Shown here: positions 46,753-56,497 of the stretch, one piece after another
Layout: each line of letters starts with the position of its first letter
Numbering within the stretch: the first letter of the stretch is position 1
The notes under the pieces: model-generated
Databases searched by the model: none
What the model saw: the letters and a program-made list of their open reading frames with translations, nothing else
Told to the model about the DNA's origin: nothing
Made by a program: the position numbers and the translations under genes
Source of the DNA: Bacteroidaceae bacterium
GTDB lineage: Bacteria > Bacteroidota > Bacteroidia > Bacteroidales > Bacteroidaceae
Assembly: GCA_024398515.1 (NCBI GenBank)
Contig: JAKSIZ010000001.1
Span: forward strand, 89,462 to 153,461
Direction of reading: 5' to 3'
DNA: 64,000 nucleotides

Positions 46753-47709
46753 CTAATTCACCACATTGATTGGGTGACCTTCAATGTAGCATCGTATGTT
46801 GTCCTTCATTATCTGCATCAAACGCTGACGAGCTTCAATACTTGCCCAGGCTATATGTGGAGTAAGGTATGTGTTTGGTGCATGGAGCAGTGGATTGTCA
46901 GCAGCTGGAGGCTCCACTGACAGTACGTCGGCAGCAAAGGCACTGAGCCAACCTGAGTGGAGTGCATCGGCAACAGCCTGTTCGTCAATGAGTGGTCCGC
47001 GACCGGTATTGATGAGGATTGCTCCTTGTTTTATCTTTTTTATGGAGTCGGCATTTATTACGTGCTCTGTCGCCGGTGTCAACGGACAATGAAGGCTTAT
47101 GACATCTGATTCTGCGAGGAGTTTTTCGATGTCAGCTTTAATGACATAACTTGGCAAGGACTCTTGGTCGCGATGGGTTGTGGCAATAATTTTCATGCCG
47201 AAACTATGGGCTATGGACGCGACCTTTGTGCCGATGTTGCCCATTCCGACGATGCCGAATGTTTTTCCTGCAATCTCGTGGGTGACAAAATCGGCATAGC
47301 AGAAGTCGGGGCTACTGCTCCAACGGCCTTTGCGGTTTTCGTCGGCATAGTGCTGCACACGGTTGGTAATGTTTAGCAGCATAGCGAAAACCATCTGTGC
47401 TACGCTGTCGGTAGAATAAGAAGGGATGTTGGTCACTGTGATGCCCAAGTCGCGAGCAGCCTGGCAATCGACCACGTTATATCCCGTAGCAGCGACTGCG
47501 ATGAGTTTCAGCGTCGGCACTTGCAACATTATATTTCTGTCGAAAATAACCTTATTTGTTATTGCGATATCTGCGCCTTTGAGTCGAGCCACGGTGTTAT
47601 CGGGTTCGTCGTGGTCGTAGATTACGACTTCGCCAAAGCATTCGAGGTCGCGCCATGAGAGTTCTCCGACTCTTGCGACGGCATAGCCGTCAAGTACTAC
47701 TATTTTCAT
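46753..47709 (-). CDS. D-2-hydroxyacid dehydrogenase (glycerate dehydrogenase type)
   Basis: NAD-dependent oxidoreductase reducing 2-keto acids to D-2-hydroxyacids, 318 residues. Rossmann motif GIVGMGNIGTKVASIA (around 150-165), catalytic Arg in INTGRGPLIDE (about 233-243), Glu shortly after, and catalytic His in LTPHIAWAS (about 281-289). The sequence resembles hydroxypyruvate/glycerate dehydrogenases more than D-lactate dehydrogenase or SerA (no ACT domain), but substrate is not certain. Separated from nrdG by 84 nt with a weak TTAGTTTG box (47762-47769). Confidence 0.88.
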   Translation of the reverse strand: MKIVVLDGYAVARVGELSWRDLECFGEVVIYDHDEPDNTVARLKGADIAITNKVIFDRNIMLQVPTLKLIAVAATGYNVVDCQAARDLGITVTNIPSYSTDSVAQMVFAMLLNITNRVQHYADENRKGRWSSSPDFCYADFVTHEIAGKTFGIVGMGNIGTKVASIAHSFGMKIIATTHRDQESLPSYVIKADIEKLLAESDVISLHCPLTPATEHVINADSIKKIKQGAILINTGRGPLIDEQAVADALHSGWLSAFAADVLSVEPPAADNPLLHAPNTYLTPHIAWASIEARQRLMQIMKDNIRCYIEGHPINVVN

Positions 47710-47793
47710 TCTGTTTTATTTTTTTAGGTTTTATATTGTGTATCTATGATATACCCAGCGGCAAACTAACCATTACTATACAACTTACAACAC

Positions 47794-48258
47794 TTAGTCT
47801 TTCCAAAATTTCGATGTAATGTTAACAAAACTACCATTGGGCTGACGTTTCAGCAAACGTTGATTTGTTGTCCGACTGTCCAGAGCACCAAGATGTTCGA
47901 TGTAAGGACCAACCTTGATGTAGTCAAATACTTGTTTGTCGATATACTGAGGTACGTATTGCCTACCACTATACCATGCCACTTTATAGGCAGGGAAAGT
48001 TTTATGAATGAAGTTAGCCAAATCCTCTACAGACTTAGGTTCGGCATCTCCACCCATTAGGCAGATGCAAGTAAAGTCGTTGCCATATTCAGCAATGAAA
48101 CTCGAAATTGCATTTTCATCGAGAGGTTCACCCTCATCGCGCCAAAGATATGCGCTATGACACCCAGGACAATGACATGGGCAATTCGATATATTTATCG
48201 AAAGCGTTGTCTCGTCAGGTATCTCCTGGAACACTATTCCGTATGAAGCGTATTTCAT
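47794..48258 (-). CDS. nrdG: Anaerobic ribonucleotide reductase activating protein NrdG
   Basis: Radical-SAM activase that installs the glycyl radical on NrdD, needed for anaerobic dNTP supply. 154 residues. The cluster motif CxxxCxxC reads SNCPCHCPGCHS (about residues 25-36), preceded by SINISNC, and the SAM-binding Gly motif is LMGGDAEP. Its length is normal. Unusually, nrdD is not next to it; flanking genes are a dehydrogenase and a thioesterase. It is in the same orientation as the recJ-recQ-thioesterase run and 52 nt behind it. Confidence 0.92.
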   Translation of the reverse strand: MKYASYGIVFQEIPDETTLSINISNCPCHCPGCHSAYLWRDEGEPLDENAISSFIAEYGNDFTCICLMGGDAEPKSVEDLANFIHKTFPAYKVAWYSGRQYVPQYIDKQVFDYIKVGPYIEHLGALDSRTTNQRLLKRQPNGSFVNITSKFWKD

Positions 48259-48310
48259 TGTTTACTATTTACGGTTGTTGGTTATCGGTTGTGAGTTGTT
48301 GGTTGATGAC

Positions 48311-49066
48311 CTAAAAACCATTTACCTTCACTCGACACACTTCACGTTCCTCATCATTGGGCATCACGCGACAGATTCTGATGCAGACGGTTTCATCTGT
48401 CTGATGGTCTGAATAAAACCGCAACTTGTCACCATGATAACTTTCGGCAACGTACGCTACCTCGATACGTCGTATCGTATGGGCCTTGTGCCATTCAAGA
48501 GGAAAAAGGTTCAGCACATGTTCTATGTACCGCACACTGTTCGTATGTCCGTTGATGTCAATGTCTGAATAAGTTACAATAACCTCGCCAACCAGATGTG
48601 CACCTTTTTCGTCCATACCTACACGCGATGGAGAGTCGATAGGCACCGTACATTCGGATGCGACATAGTTTGCCATGCAACCATCGTTCACAGAAAGGAT
48701 GTTTGTAGGTTGTCTGCTGTCAATATCAATCATTGCCCACACGCTTGAGCCATAACCGAACACTTTTCCTTTTTCATCCTCGATGGACCAATTACGTCGG
48801 GTGAAAAACTTCATTGCACTTTCTACCCACGTTGAAATACACAGTTTGTCGTACATGACAGGATATTCGTTCAACTCAATCACAAATCGAGACAGCACCC
48901 ATGCCTTGTTTTGTTCCATCAAGTCATTATAACCAAATCCTCTTTCTGCAGCATGGAAATCTGCTGCATTCAACATATAATTTCCCAGATTTGACAACAT
49001 TATATGCCCCGAAAAATCACATTTGAATGGTTCGACAATAAACTTGAATGTTCCCTTTTTTTCCAT
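48311..49066 (-). CDS. Acyl-ACP thioesterase (FatA-like)
   Basis: Hydrolyses acyl-ACP to end fatty-acid elongation, 251 residues, double hot-dog fold. The N-terminal half contains FIVEPFKCDFSGHIMLSNLGNY and SRFVIELNEYPVMYD; the second half contains the catalytic Asn-x-His motif SDIDINGHTNSVRY (about 165-178). In gut Bacteroidetes such enzymes can release free fatty acids. It lies 18 nt after recQ and is probably cotranscribed with recJ and recQ. Confidence 0.9.
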   Translation of the reverse strand: MEKKGTFKFIVEPFKCDFSGHIMLSNLGNYMLNAADFHAAERGFGYNDLMEQNKAWVLSRFVIELNEYPVMYDKLCISTWVESAMKFFTRRNWSIEDEKGKVFGYGSSVWAMIDIDSRQPTNILSVNDGCMANYVASECTVPIDSPSRVGMDEKGAHLVGEVIVTYSDIDINGHTNSVRYIEHVLNLFPLEWHKAHTIRRIEVAYVAESYHGDKLRFYSDHQTDETVCIRICRVMPNDEEREVCRVKVNGF

Positions 49067-49084
49067 ATTTCACTCTGTCACGTT

Positions 49085-50785
49085 TTAACTCAAACAAACA
49101 TCGCAGATGCCACAATCACCATCGGTTTTTTCGCCAAAATAGTTTAGCAATATACGCGAACGACATGTATCATCGTTTGTCTGATATTCAATAATTGCAT
49201 TTATTCTGTTTTCATAATCCTTTTTACGATCATCATAAACCTCGTCAGACAAAATAACATCTCCAGTATCAACCCTGTCGCGCGCGTATATTATATATGG
49301 TGTCGATCGTTTTGGTATATATGACGCGACGTTTATCCTATCAAGGTATTTCAGCATGAAATAGACCTGATGTTCCTGCAGCCCAAGATGATGCGCTATC
49401 ATTGACTCCTCGATAAACTTGTACTCGCTGAAAAGTCCTGGGTAGTTTCGGAGCATATACATTATCATCTCGTTGCATTTATCTGATTCTGTGTCGAGTT
49501 GGTATAGTTGCTCCCTTACCACCTTGAAGCAAAAGCGTGACATTTTGTTGAAGTCCAACTCATAGGAGATATAGCCAGCGCGTTGTAGTATCATCAATGA
49601 GGATTCAACCACAGTAGGAAAATGATGAAACACCTTACAGAACTTCTCTACATCAAATTCATGTATGCATCCCTCACCGTCGTCAACTGCAATCTGATAA
49701 TATGACGCGATATGTTCATAGACTTTGCGAATATAGTCTTTTTCTGGAAAAGATTCCATTACGCGTCTCCTCAGTTTATTCACGTCGTTTCCGTTATGCA
49801 GCATCACGGCGTATGCTTTCTTTCCGTCACGCCCAGCCCTGCCTGCTTCCTGGAAATATGCCTCGATGGAATCTGGCGAATCATAGTGTATGACTATACG
49901 GACATCGGGTTTGTCTATCCCCATGCCAAAGGCATTGGTGGCGACTATGATACGCACTTCATCATTCGCCCACTGCCGTTGCCGCATATCTTTTTCCAAA
50001 TCATCAAGTCCAGCATGATAACCCACAGCACTAAACCCAGCCTTCTTCAGTTCCTCTGAAATTTCATACGTTCGTTTTCTTGCCCTGACATAAACTATTG
50101 CAGAACCTTGCACGCTGTTCAATATATGTATTAGTTGCGCTAATTTATCTTGGGCATTACGCACAACGTATGACAGATTCTTGCGCTCGAAACTCATGCT
50201 GAAGACATTCTTTTCCCTGAAACTAAGTTTTGCTTGAATGTCTTTCACCACCTTTGGCGTTGCTGTTGCCGTCAAAGCAAGAACAGGAGCATTGGGGAGC
50301 AGTTCTCTGATCTTTGCAATCTGCAAATACGACGGGCGAAAATCATAACCCCATTGACAAATGCAATGTGCCTCGTCAACCGTAATAAAACTTATATCTA
50401 TATGGGCAAGCTTGGCAAGGAATAATTCTGACGATAGTCGTTCTGGCGAGACATACAGTATCTTTACCCCTCCATAGATGGCATCATCAAGCACTTGCAC
50501 AACCCTTTCATGTGACATTCCACTGTATATAGCCTTTGCCGAAATACCACGTCGATACAAGTTGTTCACTTGGTCTTTCATCAAGGCAATAAGGGGTGTG
50601 ATTACAAGGCAAACGCCATCCATCGACATTGCTGGAACCTGAAATGTTATTGATTTGCCTCCACCGGTAGGCATGAGTCCAAGAGTGTCCTTGCCCTCGC
50701 TGATACTTTCTATTATCTGTCGTTGGATGCCACGAAAATCTTCATAGCCCCAATATCGCTTGAGAATCTCCTGAAACCTGTCCAT
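49085..50785 (-). CDS. recQ: ATP-dependent DNA helicase RecQ
   Basis: 3'-5' DNA helicase of recombination repair, 566 residues. Motif 0 RGIQRQIIES; Walker A LMPTGGGKS (about 36-44); DEAHCICQWGYDFRP (about 135-149, including the RecQ aromatic loop); motif V/VI ATNAFGMGIDKPDVR and QEAGRAGRDGK. The C-terminal part has a zinc/winged-helix region ending CGICDVCLS. It stops there, so the HRDC domain of the ~600-700-residue forms is absent. Starts 9 nt after recJ. Confidence 0.93.
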   Translation of the reverse strand: MDRFQEILKRYWGYEDFRGIQRQIIESISEGKDTLGLMPTGGGKSITFQVPAMSMDGVCLVITPLIALMKDQVNNLYRRGISAKAIYSGMSHERVVQVLDDAIYGGVKILYVSPERLSSELFLAKLAHIDISFITVDEAHCICQWGYDFRPSYLQIAKIRELLPNAPVLALTATATPKVVKDIQAKLSFREKNVFSMSFERKNLSYVVRNAQDKLAQLIHILNSVQGSAIVYVRARKRTYEISEELKKAGFSAVGYHAGLDDLEKDMRQRQWANDEVRIIVATNAFGMGIDKPDVRIVIHYDSPDSIEAYFQEAGRAGRDGKKAYAVMLHNGNDVNKLRRRVMESFPEKDYIRKVYEHIASYYQIAVDDGEGCIHEFDVEKFCKVFHHFPTVVESSLMILQRAGYISYELDFNKMSRFCFKVVREQLYQLDTESDKCNEMIMYMLRNYPGLFSEYKFIEESMIAHHLGLQEHQVYFMLKYLDRINVASYIPKRSTPYIIYARDRVDTGDVILSDEVYDDRKKDYENRINAIIEYQTNDDTCRSRILLNYFGEKTDGDCGICDVCLS

Positions 50786-50794
50786 AAAGAACTC

Positions 50795-52525
50795 TTATTC
50801 TTTCTCCGACGGACGAATATCAATAATCTGCAGTTGTGTCTCGTTTCGCTTATAGGTATTTTCCTCTATCGTATATACAATGTCGAAACTGCTCTTCGAC
50901 TTGATATAACGTGCCTGCTGACTTTGACCGAAAGCGATACCATTCATCACGTTGCTCGACTTTGAATCTATCAATTCCAGTTTTATGTGTTCTTGCTCGC
51001 GCCCTACAACCTTGCTCGTTCCATAATCAAACACATGACAGGTGCAGAAATTTGGTTTCTCGTTCATCGGACCAAATGGTTCGAAACGCTTTATGTCGCT
51101 ACGCAATTTGCCCGTTATATCCTTGAAGTCTATCATGGCTTCGATGTCCAATATCGCCTCTTTCTGCTCGGGCAGGAGGTGCTCGTCAACGTATGCACAA
51201 AACCGATGGCGGAACTCCTGAAAGTTCTCAAGCTTTACCGTAAGACCAGCGGCATATATATGACCTCCAAAGTTTTCAAGCAAATCCCTGCAACTTTCTA
51301 TTGCCTTGTATATGTCAAAACCTGAAACGCTGCGTGCACTGCCTGTAGCGTACTCGCCATCACTCGTGAAGACAATGGTTGGGCGCATATATATTTCCGA
51401 CAACCTGGATGCAACGATTCCCACTACTCCCTTAGTCCAGTTTTCCTCGTATAGCACAAGCGAATTCAGGTTATCGTGGTACTTGTCGGAAAGTCTTGCA
51501 ACAATCTCGTTTGCCTCTTCTGTCATCTGCTTGTCTATGTCGCGACGCTGCTCGTTGTATTCATTCACATTATTTGCCATCTCAAGTGCCTTATCAAAGT
51601 TTCTCTCAATGAGCAAATCTATTGTTTGCCTTGCGCTCTGTACACGGCCCGATGCGTTGATACGTGGTCCTATGCGGAAAGTGATGTCACCTATATTCAG
51701 TTCTCTGTCCTTCAACCCGCAGATTTCAATGATGGCTTTCAAGCCTGTGCTTGGATTGTTGTTCAACTGTCGCAAACCGTGATATGCCAAGATTCTATTC
51801 TCCTCTACAATCGGTACAATGTCAGTCACGATGCTCAGAGCACAGAAATCTAACAAAGGAATAAGTTTGCTGAAAGGAATGCCATTACTCTTGGCAAAAC
51901 CTTGCATCAACTTAAACCCTACACCGCACCCACATAAGTGCTCAAAAGGATAGGTATTGTCTTTGCGCTTTGGATTGAGAATTGCCACTGCATCTGGCAA
52001 TTCTTCGTCAGGCACATGATGGTCACAGATTATAAAGTCTATGCCCAACTCCTTGGCGCGGGCTATCTGCTTGTTTGCCTTAATGCCGCAATCAAGGATA
52101 ATGATAAGTTTCACACTTGTTTCTTGTGCATATTCCAAAGCCTTGTCGCTTACGCCGTAGCCCTCTTCATACCTATCGGGTACATAGTAATCAATGTTGG
52201 AATAGAACTGCAATAGAAACTTATACACCAAAGCTACTGCCGTGCATCCATCTACATCGTAGTCTCCGTAAACCAGTATTCGCTCTTTTCTTCCCAAAGC
52301 TGCGTTTAACCTATCTACAGCGACATCCATATCTTTCATCAAGAATGGGTCGTGAAGGTCTGTCAATTGTGGGCGGAAAAATCGCCTTGCTGCCTCTGGA
52401 GTAGTAACACCTCGCTTTATCAGCATCCTGCCGATGACAGGACTTTTGCCTATCGCCGATCCAAGTTCCTCAGCTGCCAGCGTTTCGTTTGATGTAGGTG
52501 GTACGTAATTCCATTTCAAATGCAT
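50795..52525 (-). CDS. recJ: Single-stranded-DNA-specific exonuclease RecJ
   Basis: 5'-3' ssDNA exonuclease acting with RecQ in gap repair. 576 residues, DHH superfamily: YGDYDVDGCTAVAL (about 81-94), ILDCGIKAN, and ICDHHVPDEELPDAVAI (about 153-169); the DHHA1 part has RINASGRVQSA (about 288-298) and TGSARSVSGFD. Metal-binding Asp/His residues are all present. First gene of a recJ-recQ-thioesterase operon, with its own promoter. Confidence 0.95.
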   Translation of the reverse strand: MHLKWNYVPPTSNETLAAEELGSAIGKSPVIGRMLIKRGVTTPEAARRFFRPQLTDLHDPFLMKDMDVAVDRLNAALGRKERILVYGDYDVDGCTAVALVYKFLLQFYSNIDYYVPDRYEEGYGVSDKALEYAQETSVKLIIILDCGIKANKQIARAKELGIDFIICDHHVPDEELPDAVAILNPKRKDNTYPFEHLCGCGVGFKLMQGFAKSNGIPFSKLIPLLDFCALSIVTDIVPIVEENRILAYHGLRQLNNNPSTGLKAIIEICGLKDRELNIGDITFRIGPRINASGRVQSARQTIDLLIERNFDKALEMANNVNEYNEQRRDIDKQMTEEANEIVARLSDKYHDNLNSLVLYEENWTKGVVGIVASRLSEIYMRPTIVFTSDGEYATGSARSVSGFDIYKAIESCRDLLENFGGHIYAAGLTVKLENFQEFRHRFCAYVDEHLLPEQKEAILDIEAMIDFKDITGKLRSDIKRFEPFGPMNEKPNFCTCHVFDYGTSKVVGREQEHIKLELIDSKSSNVMNGIAFGQSQQARYIKSKSSFDIVYTIEENTYKRNETQLQIIDIRPSEKE

Positions 52526-52622
52526 TTATATCGTTATTTTATCTTACTTCTACGGCAAGCAAAGCAACCGCATTTTTTGATAGCAGTAGCTTGAATTGGG
52601 TACTATTAATCCAATTTGGGCA

Positions 52623-52652
52623 TAAAGGTACAAATTATATTTGAATCGACAA
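52623..52652 (-). promoter_or_regulatory. Promoter of the recJ-recQ operon
   Basis: Minus strand TTG (52652-52650), 19 nt, TACCTTTA (52630-52623), one base off the consensus. The transcript start would be near 52616, 90 nt before recJ. Confidence 0.6.
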
Positions 52653-52683
52653 TGAAAGTCCACTATTTTTTAACAAACATTCA

Positions 52684-54111
52684 TTATTTCCTGTCACGAA
52701 GTTTTTTCAACTTACTTACATGCTTTATTGCGAATTGCTTCCTTTCATCAGGCAAGGATACATTCATCTTGACGTTTTCCAATTTGATATTCTTTGCATA
52801 TTCTATTGTCATCCCCCATGCCGCCTGAATGCCATGAGCCGATGGCTCTGGGTATTTGTTGTCGTGCTTGAGAAAGAAGTGGTTTGCTCCTATCTGCTTA
52901 CGATAGTCTTCCTTAGTCAAACCACCCCGATACTGTATGTCTATGTCGCGCAGTGTGACATTGCAGATGGGCTGATCCTTCAATCCCAGTATCAGGCATC
53001 CATACCGGCAATCAGCATCTACCACTTTTACGTTACTGATACAAATGCCGTCAATTGATGAACATGGAAGAGTGTCAGGACCACGCATGCGGTCGTCGAG
53101 GCGTATATAAATAGGTGAATTGCAGATGTCGCGCATCGTTATGTTGCTTGCGTTTACGTTCTTTATTGCTGCCCCATCGACTGTCTCAATGGCTAATCCA
53201 CGGCAATGTGTAAACTTACAATTCCTGATAGTGATGTTATAAAAGCCACCATTGCTTTCTGTTCCTAACTTTATTCTTCCTGTAGGTCCATCCTGGTCGG
53301 GCACTATTGTCACTTTAGTTCCGTATGTCCCATCCATCAAGGTGCCAATATCATAGCCACTAACCTCACAATCTTCTATCAGTACATTCTCCGTTGGTTT
53401 TGCCCATCCAAGTGCATAGGAACACTTCAACACAATGGCATCATCATTTTGTGTATTGACTTTGCAACGACGGACTACAACATCCTTGCAGCAGTCTATG
53501 TCAAATCCGTCGCGGTTAGTGTCGGCAGTTACATCTTCTATCAGCAAATTATCAACACCAGTCAGCAACATTGCGAAATGCCCACACGACAAAAACTTCA
53601 CGCCACGCACGGAAACATTGTTGCAATCTTTCATTGCCAATGCCTTATTGGCAACGCATACTTTGCTATTTCTATGGATTGATTGTCCTCTTGTCAGTAC
53701 GCCAGTACCGTCAATGATGCCGTCACCTTCAATGGTAACATTACTTAATCCTATACCCCACATCAATGAATTCTGCCAATGACTATGACCAAAGTCTTGA
53801 TAGGTCGAGGTGTTTGGCTCTGGCAGGTCGTAATAGGTTGAGTCGGTCACGGGTGCAGCTTTTATGACGGATCCACTCTCCATACGTATTGTGACATTTG
53901 ACATGAGATGAACGGAATACGTCAGATACTCTCCTTTAGGGAACGTAACCACTCCCCCACCATTTTCATGCGCCTTTAGTATGGCAGCATTTATTGCCTC
54001 GGTGTCGTTGTGCTTACCGTCTCCCTTTGCGCCAAAATCAATGACACAAAGAGCCATGCTGTTCATCACGGACAAAAAGAGGACTGCAACAAAGGACAAT
54101 GGTTTCTTCAT
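52684..54111 (-). CDS. GH28-family pectinase (rhamnogalacturonase-like)
   Basis: 475 residues, signal peptide (about 1-20), then a parallel beta-helix starting VIDFGAKGDGKHNDTEAIN, the usual opening of GH28. The catalytic Asp motifs NRDGFDIDC (about 203-211) and TQNDDAIVLK (about 226-235) and the RIK motif (GRIKLGTESNGG) are present. The GHG histidine motif is missing, as in rhamnogalacturonan-type and other exo-acting subgroups. Its start overlaps the GH51 stop by 4 nt. It is the last gene of the long KDO/sugar run. Confidence 0.85.
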   Translation of the reverse strand: MKKPLSFVAVLFLSVMNSMALCVIDFGAKGDGKHNDTEAINAAILKAHENGGGVVTFPKGEYLTYSVHLMSNVTIRMESGSVIKAAPVTDSTYYDLPEPNTSTYQDFGHSHWQNSLMWGIGLSNVTIEGDGIIDGTGVLTRGQSIHRNSKVCVANKALAMKDCNNVSVRGVKFLSCGHFAMLLTGVDNLLIEDVTADTNRDGFDIDCCKDVVVRRCKVNTQNDDAIVLKCSYALGWAKPTENVLIEDCEVSGYDIGTLMDGTYGTKVTIVPDQDGPTGRIKLGTESNGGFYNITIRNCKFTHCRGLAIETVDGAAIKNVNASNITMRDICNSPIYIRLDDRMRGPDTLPCSSIDGICISNVKVVDADCRYGCLILGLKDQPICNVTLRDIDIQYRGGLTKEDYRKQIGANHFFLKHDNKYPEPSAHGIQAAWGMTIEYAKNIKLENVKMNVSLPDERKQFAIKHVSKLKKLRDRK

Positions 54112-56438
54112 TTTTCAATGATATTTAGTGAATACGGTTTCAATGTTATCACGTTTCCGGACAGATTGTCTGTAGTTGGTTCAACATGCTGATCGTTGAT
54201 ATTTCCCGAAAACGACATGCACTTTGCATTGCTGAGTGCCTCATCGAGCGTAATCTCCACTTCAACTGGCAATGCATTCACAACTTTCACATATTGTTTC
54301 CCTGTCCTTGTCTGTCTGACTACAGACGAAACGATGCGGTACTTCAAGCTGTCGGCAACGTCAATTTTATTTTCTACATACTCGTCTCCCGATGCTATTG
54401 AGAACATTCTTTGGGTTTCATAACTCGGAGTGACACGTACTGTCCTATTGTTGAAATAGATTAGGTCGGGGTTCCAATTGTTGTGACCATCCTTGGCAAG
54501 CAGCGGTGCATAGCTCGTCATGGCAACGACGTCGCCGTTGCGCTCTACGTTGCAGAGGTGAATAGCCTCGGCAAGTGCAGTCTCCACATTACTTCGCTTT
54601 ACATTTGTTGAGGCAGCATATTCGCCAAGATACACCTTGGGCATAGTGCGGTCGTAGGCATCGTAGTAGTCTTGATTGTGCATAAACCACCCTGTAGATT
54701 CATAGTAATGCTCGTCAATGAGCGAGAACAGATGATGATTCTCCTTTGCGATTTTCCATCCCCATTCGTAGTCGCTGCTACCCTTATGGAAAGGACCGGC
54801 AGTGCCACAGATTTGTATTTCGGGGTGCTTCTCGTGAATTGCATTAGCAATCATCAGGTATCTTTCGGTAAAGACATCTGAGACGAGGTCCTCGTTGCCT
54901 ATACCTATGTATTTCAGATGGAACGGTTGTGGATGTCCAGCGTCGGCACGCATCTTTGCCCATTTGTTAGTTGAGGCGTCGGCATTAGCCCAGTCAATCA
55001 AGTCGAGCAAATCCTGGATGTATTCGCCCATCCTGTCAATAGGGATGCCACCCTGCTGTCCTGCCATACCCATTGCGTTGGCACGCGAGTTCTGGCACGG
55101 CACTCCTGCAGCCAGGACAGGGAGTGGTTCGGCACCGATGTCCTCGCAGAACTGGAAATACTCGTAGAACCCCAGTCCTCGGGTTTGATGATATCGCCAG
55201 ATGTTTGGTGCACCCTTGCGGTCTTTAAGTGGTCCAATGGTCTCTTTCCAATTATAGATATTGTCAAGTCCATCGCCATGAGTCATACATCCGCCAGGAA
55301 ATCTCATGAACTTCGGATGCAGATCGGCTATCACTTGTGCCAGATCTTTTCTCAGTCCGTGGCCATGGAATGTGTTTTGAGGGAAGAGCGAGATAATGTC
55401 GAGGGAACAGCCCCCTTTGGGGAGCAGGGAGGAGGCTTGATATATATGCAACTCTGCTTTGTCGGCGTTTTCTTTAGCAGTCAGCACGGCTTTGTACTCA
55501 CGCCAAGCGTTGCCCTTCACCTTTATCACTGTTGAGGCGAGCAGCGTTCCGTTCTCAACAAGTTCGACTTTCAGTTTTGTCTTTTTTGCTTTTGCCCAAA
55601 GCGAGAGGTTGTATTTCTCGCCCTTGTCGAGGCGGATGCCATCCCAGCCATAGTTTTTCAGCGTGTCGCCTGACAGTATAATATAATATGGTGTGTTCTC
55701 GGTCAATGGGTTTTCACTGGAAATTTTGCCCACATTGTTCCATCCATACTGATGGTCCCATTCGCGGATATGCGAAAGGTCTGCCTTGGAATACTCAAAG
55801 TCGCGGTTTTGTATAAGTTCGCCATACAGTCCACCATCGGCAGCATAACTAATATCCTCGAAGAAGATACCTATGAGTTTGTCGCTTATCTTCTTTGATT
55901 TGTCGGATATGTGTAGCCGTGCTTTCACTTTTCCCAATCCTGCAAACCGTTTGACGTCGTCCTCCATGCGCTCTGAGTTACGACGGTTCTCTATGCCGAT
56001 GGAGTCGAAATGATGTTTCATCCTCTCAACCACGGCATCATCGACGTTCCACGCCTGTCCTTTCTGGCGGTTGCCATTGACATTTCCGATGACAAAATCG
56101 CCATTGTTCCACTTCGCGTTTGCATTCACTTCCTGCCTGCCGTAAGGAAAAGCGCCCATAGGATAGTCCTGTGGTTTCCAATGCAAGAGGTCGCGGCTTT
56201 GCGTCACGCCATAGCAAGGCGATGACGTGTCGAGCCGGAATGTCAGTCGCCATAATCCGTCACCGTATGTTAGATATGGGTCGTGCATACGTTTTCCTGG
56301 TCCCCACTGCCCATAGTCTGACGACACGACAGTACCGCCGACGGTTGTCAGACTATCAAGATTGTTGCCATACGCCACGCGAAGACCTCGGTCGTCGGTG
56401 GCAAATGTGAATAAGATTGTTAGTAATAGGTTTAGCAT
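54108..56438 (-). CDS. GH51 alpha-L-arabinofuranosidase with N-terminal GH43-like fragment
   Basis: 776 residues. A short hydrophobic start (MLNLLLTILFTFA) may be a signal. Residues about 30-135 look like part of a GH43/GH32 propeller (RMHDPYLTYGDGLWRLTF, TQSRDLLHWKPQDYP) but only one or two blades. The GH51 part follows from about 175: GIFFEDISYAADGGLYGELI, a beta-sandwich insert (about 235-345), and the barrel with acid/base Glu in KYIGIGNEDLVS and nucleophile Glu in KVYLGEYAAS. It removes arabinose from arabinan or arabinoxylan. Coupled to the GH28 gene behind it; a TCGA-rich spacer separates it from the alcohol dehydrogenase. Confidence 0.9.
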   Translation of the reverse strand: MLNLLLTILFTFATDDRGLRVAYGNNLDSLTTVGGTVVSSDYGQWGPGKRMHDPYLTYGDGLWRLTFRLDTSSPCYGVTQSRDLLHWKPQDYPMGAFPYGRQEVNANAKWNNGDFVIGNVNGNRQKGQAWNVDDAVVERMKHHFDSIGIENRRNSERMEDDVKRFAGLGKVKARLHISDKSKKISDKLIGIFFEDISYAADGGLYGELIQNRDFEYSKADLSHIREWDHQYGWNNVGKISSENPLTENTPYYIILSGDTLKNYGWDGIRLDKGEKYNLSLWAKAKKTKLKVELVENGTLLASTVIKVKGNAWREYKAVLTAKENADKAELHIYQASSLLPKGGCSLDIISLFPQNTFHGHGLRKDLAQVIADLHPKFMRFPGGCMTHGDGLDNIYNWKETIGPLKDRKGAPNIWRYHQTRGLGFYEYFQFCEDIGAEPLPVLAAGVPCQNSRANAMGMAGQQGGIPIDRMGEYIQDLLDLIDWANADASTNKWAKMRADAGHPQPFHLKYIGIGNEDLVSDVFTERYLMIANAIHEKHPEIQICGTAGPFHKGSSDYEWGWKIAKENHHLFSLIDEHYYESTGWFMHNQDYYDAYDRTMPKVYLGEYAASTNVKRSNVETALAEAIHLCNVERNGDVVAMTSYAPLLAKDGHNNWNPDLIYFNNRTVRVTPSYETQRMFSIASGDEYVENKIDVADSLKYRIVSSVVRQTRTGKQYVKVVNALPVEVEITLDEALSNAKCMSFSGNINDQHVEPTTDNLSGNVITLKPYSLNIIEK

Positions 56439-56456
56439 TTCTTTAGTTTTTTTTTC

Positions 56457-56492
56457 GAGAACTCGGGATTTCGAAATTTCGAGAACTCAAGG
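56457..56492. repeat. TCGA-rich repeat 4
   Basis: TCGAGAACTC occurs twice (56457-56466 and 56480-56489) around the palindrome CGAAATTTCG in the 59-nt gap between the dehydrogenase and GH51 genes. Related in sequence to the hairpins at 10624, 17607 and 36013. Confidence 0.5.
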
Positions 56493-56497
56493 ATTAA

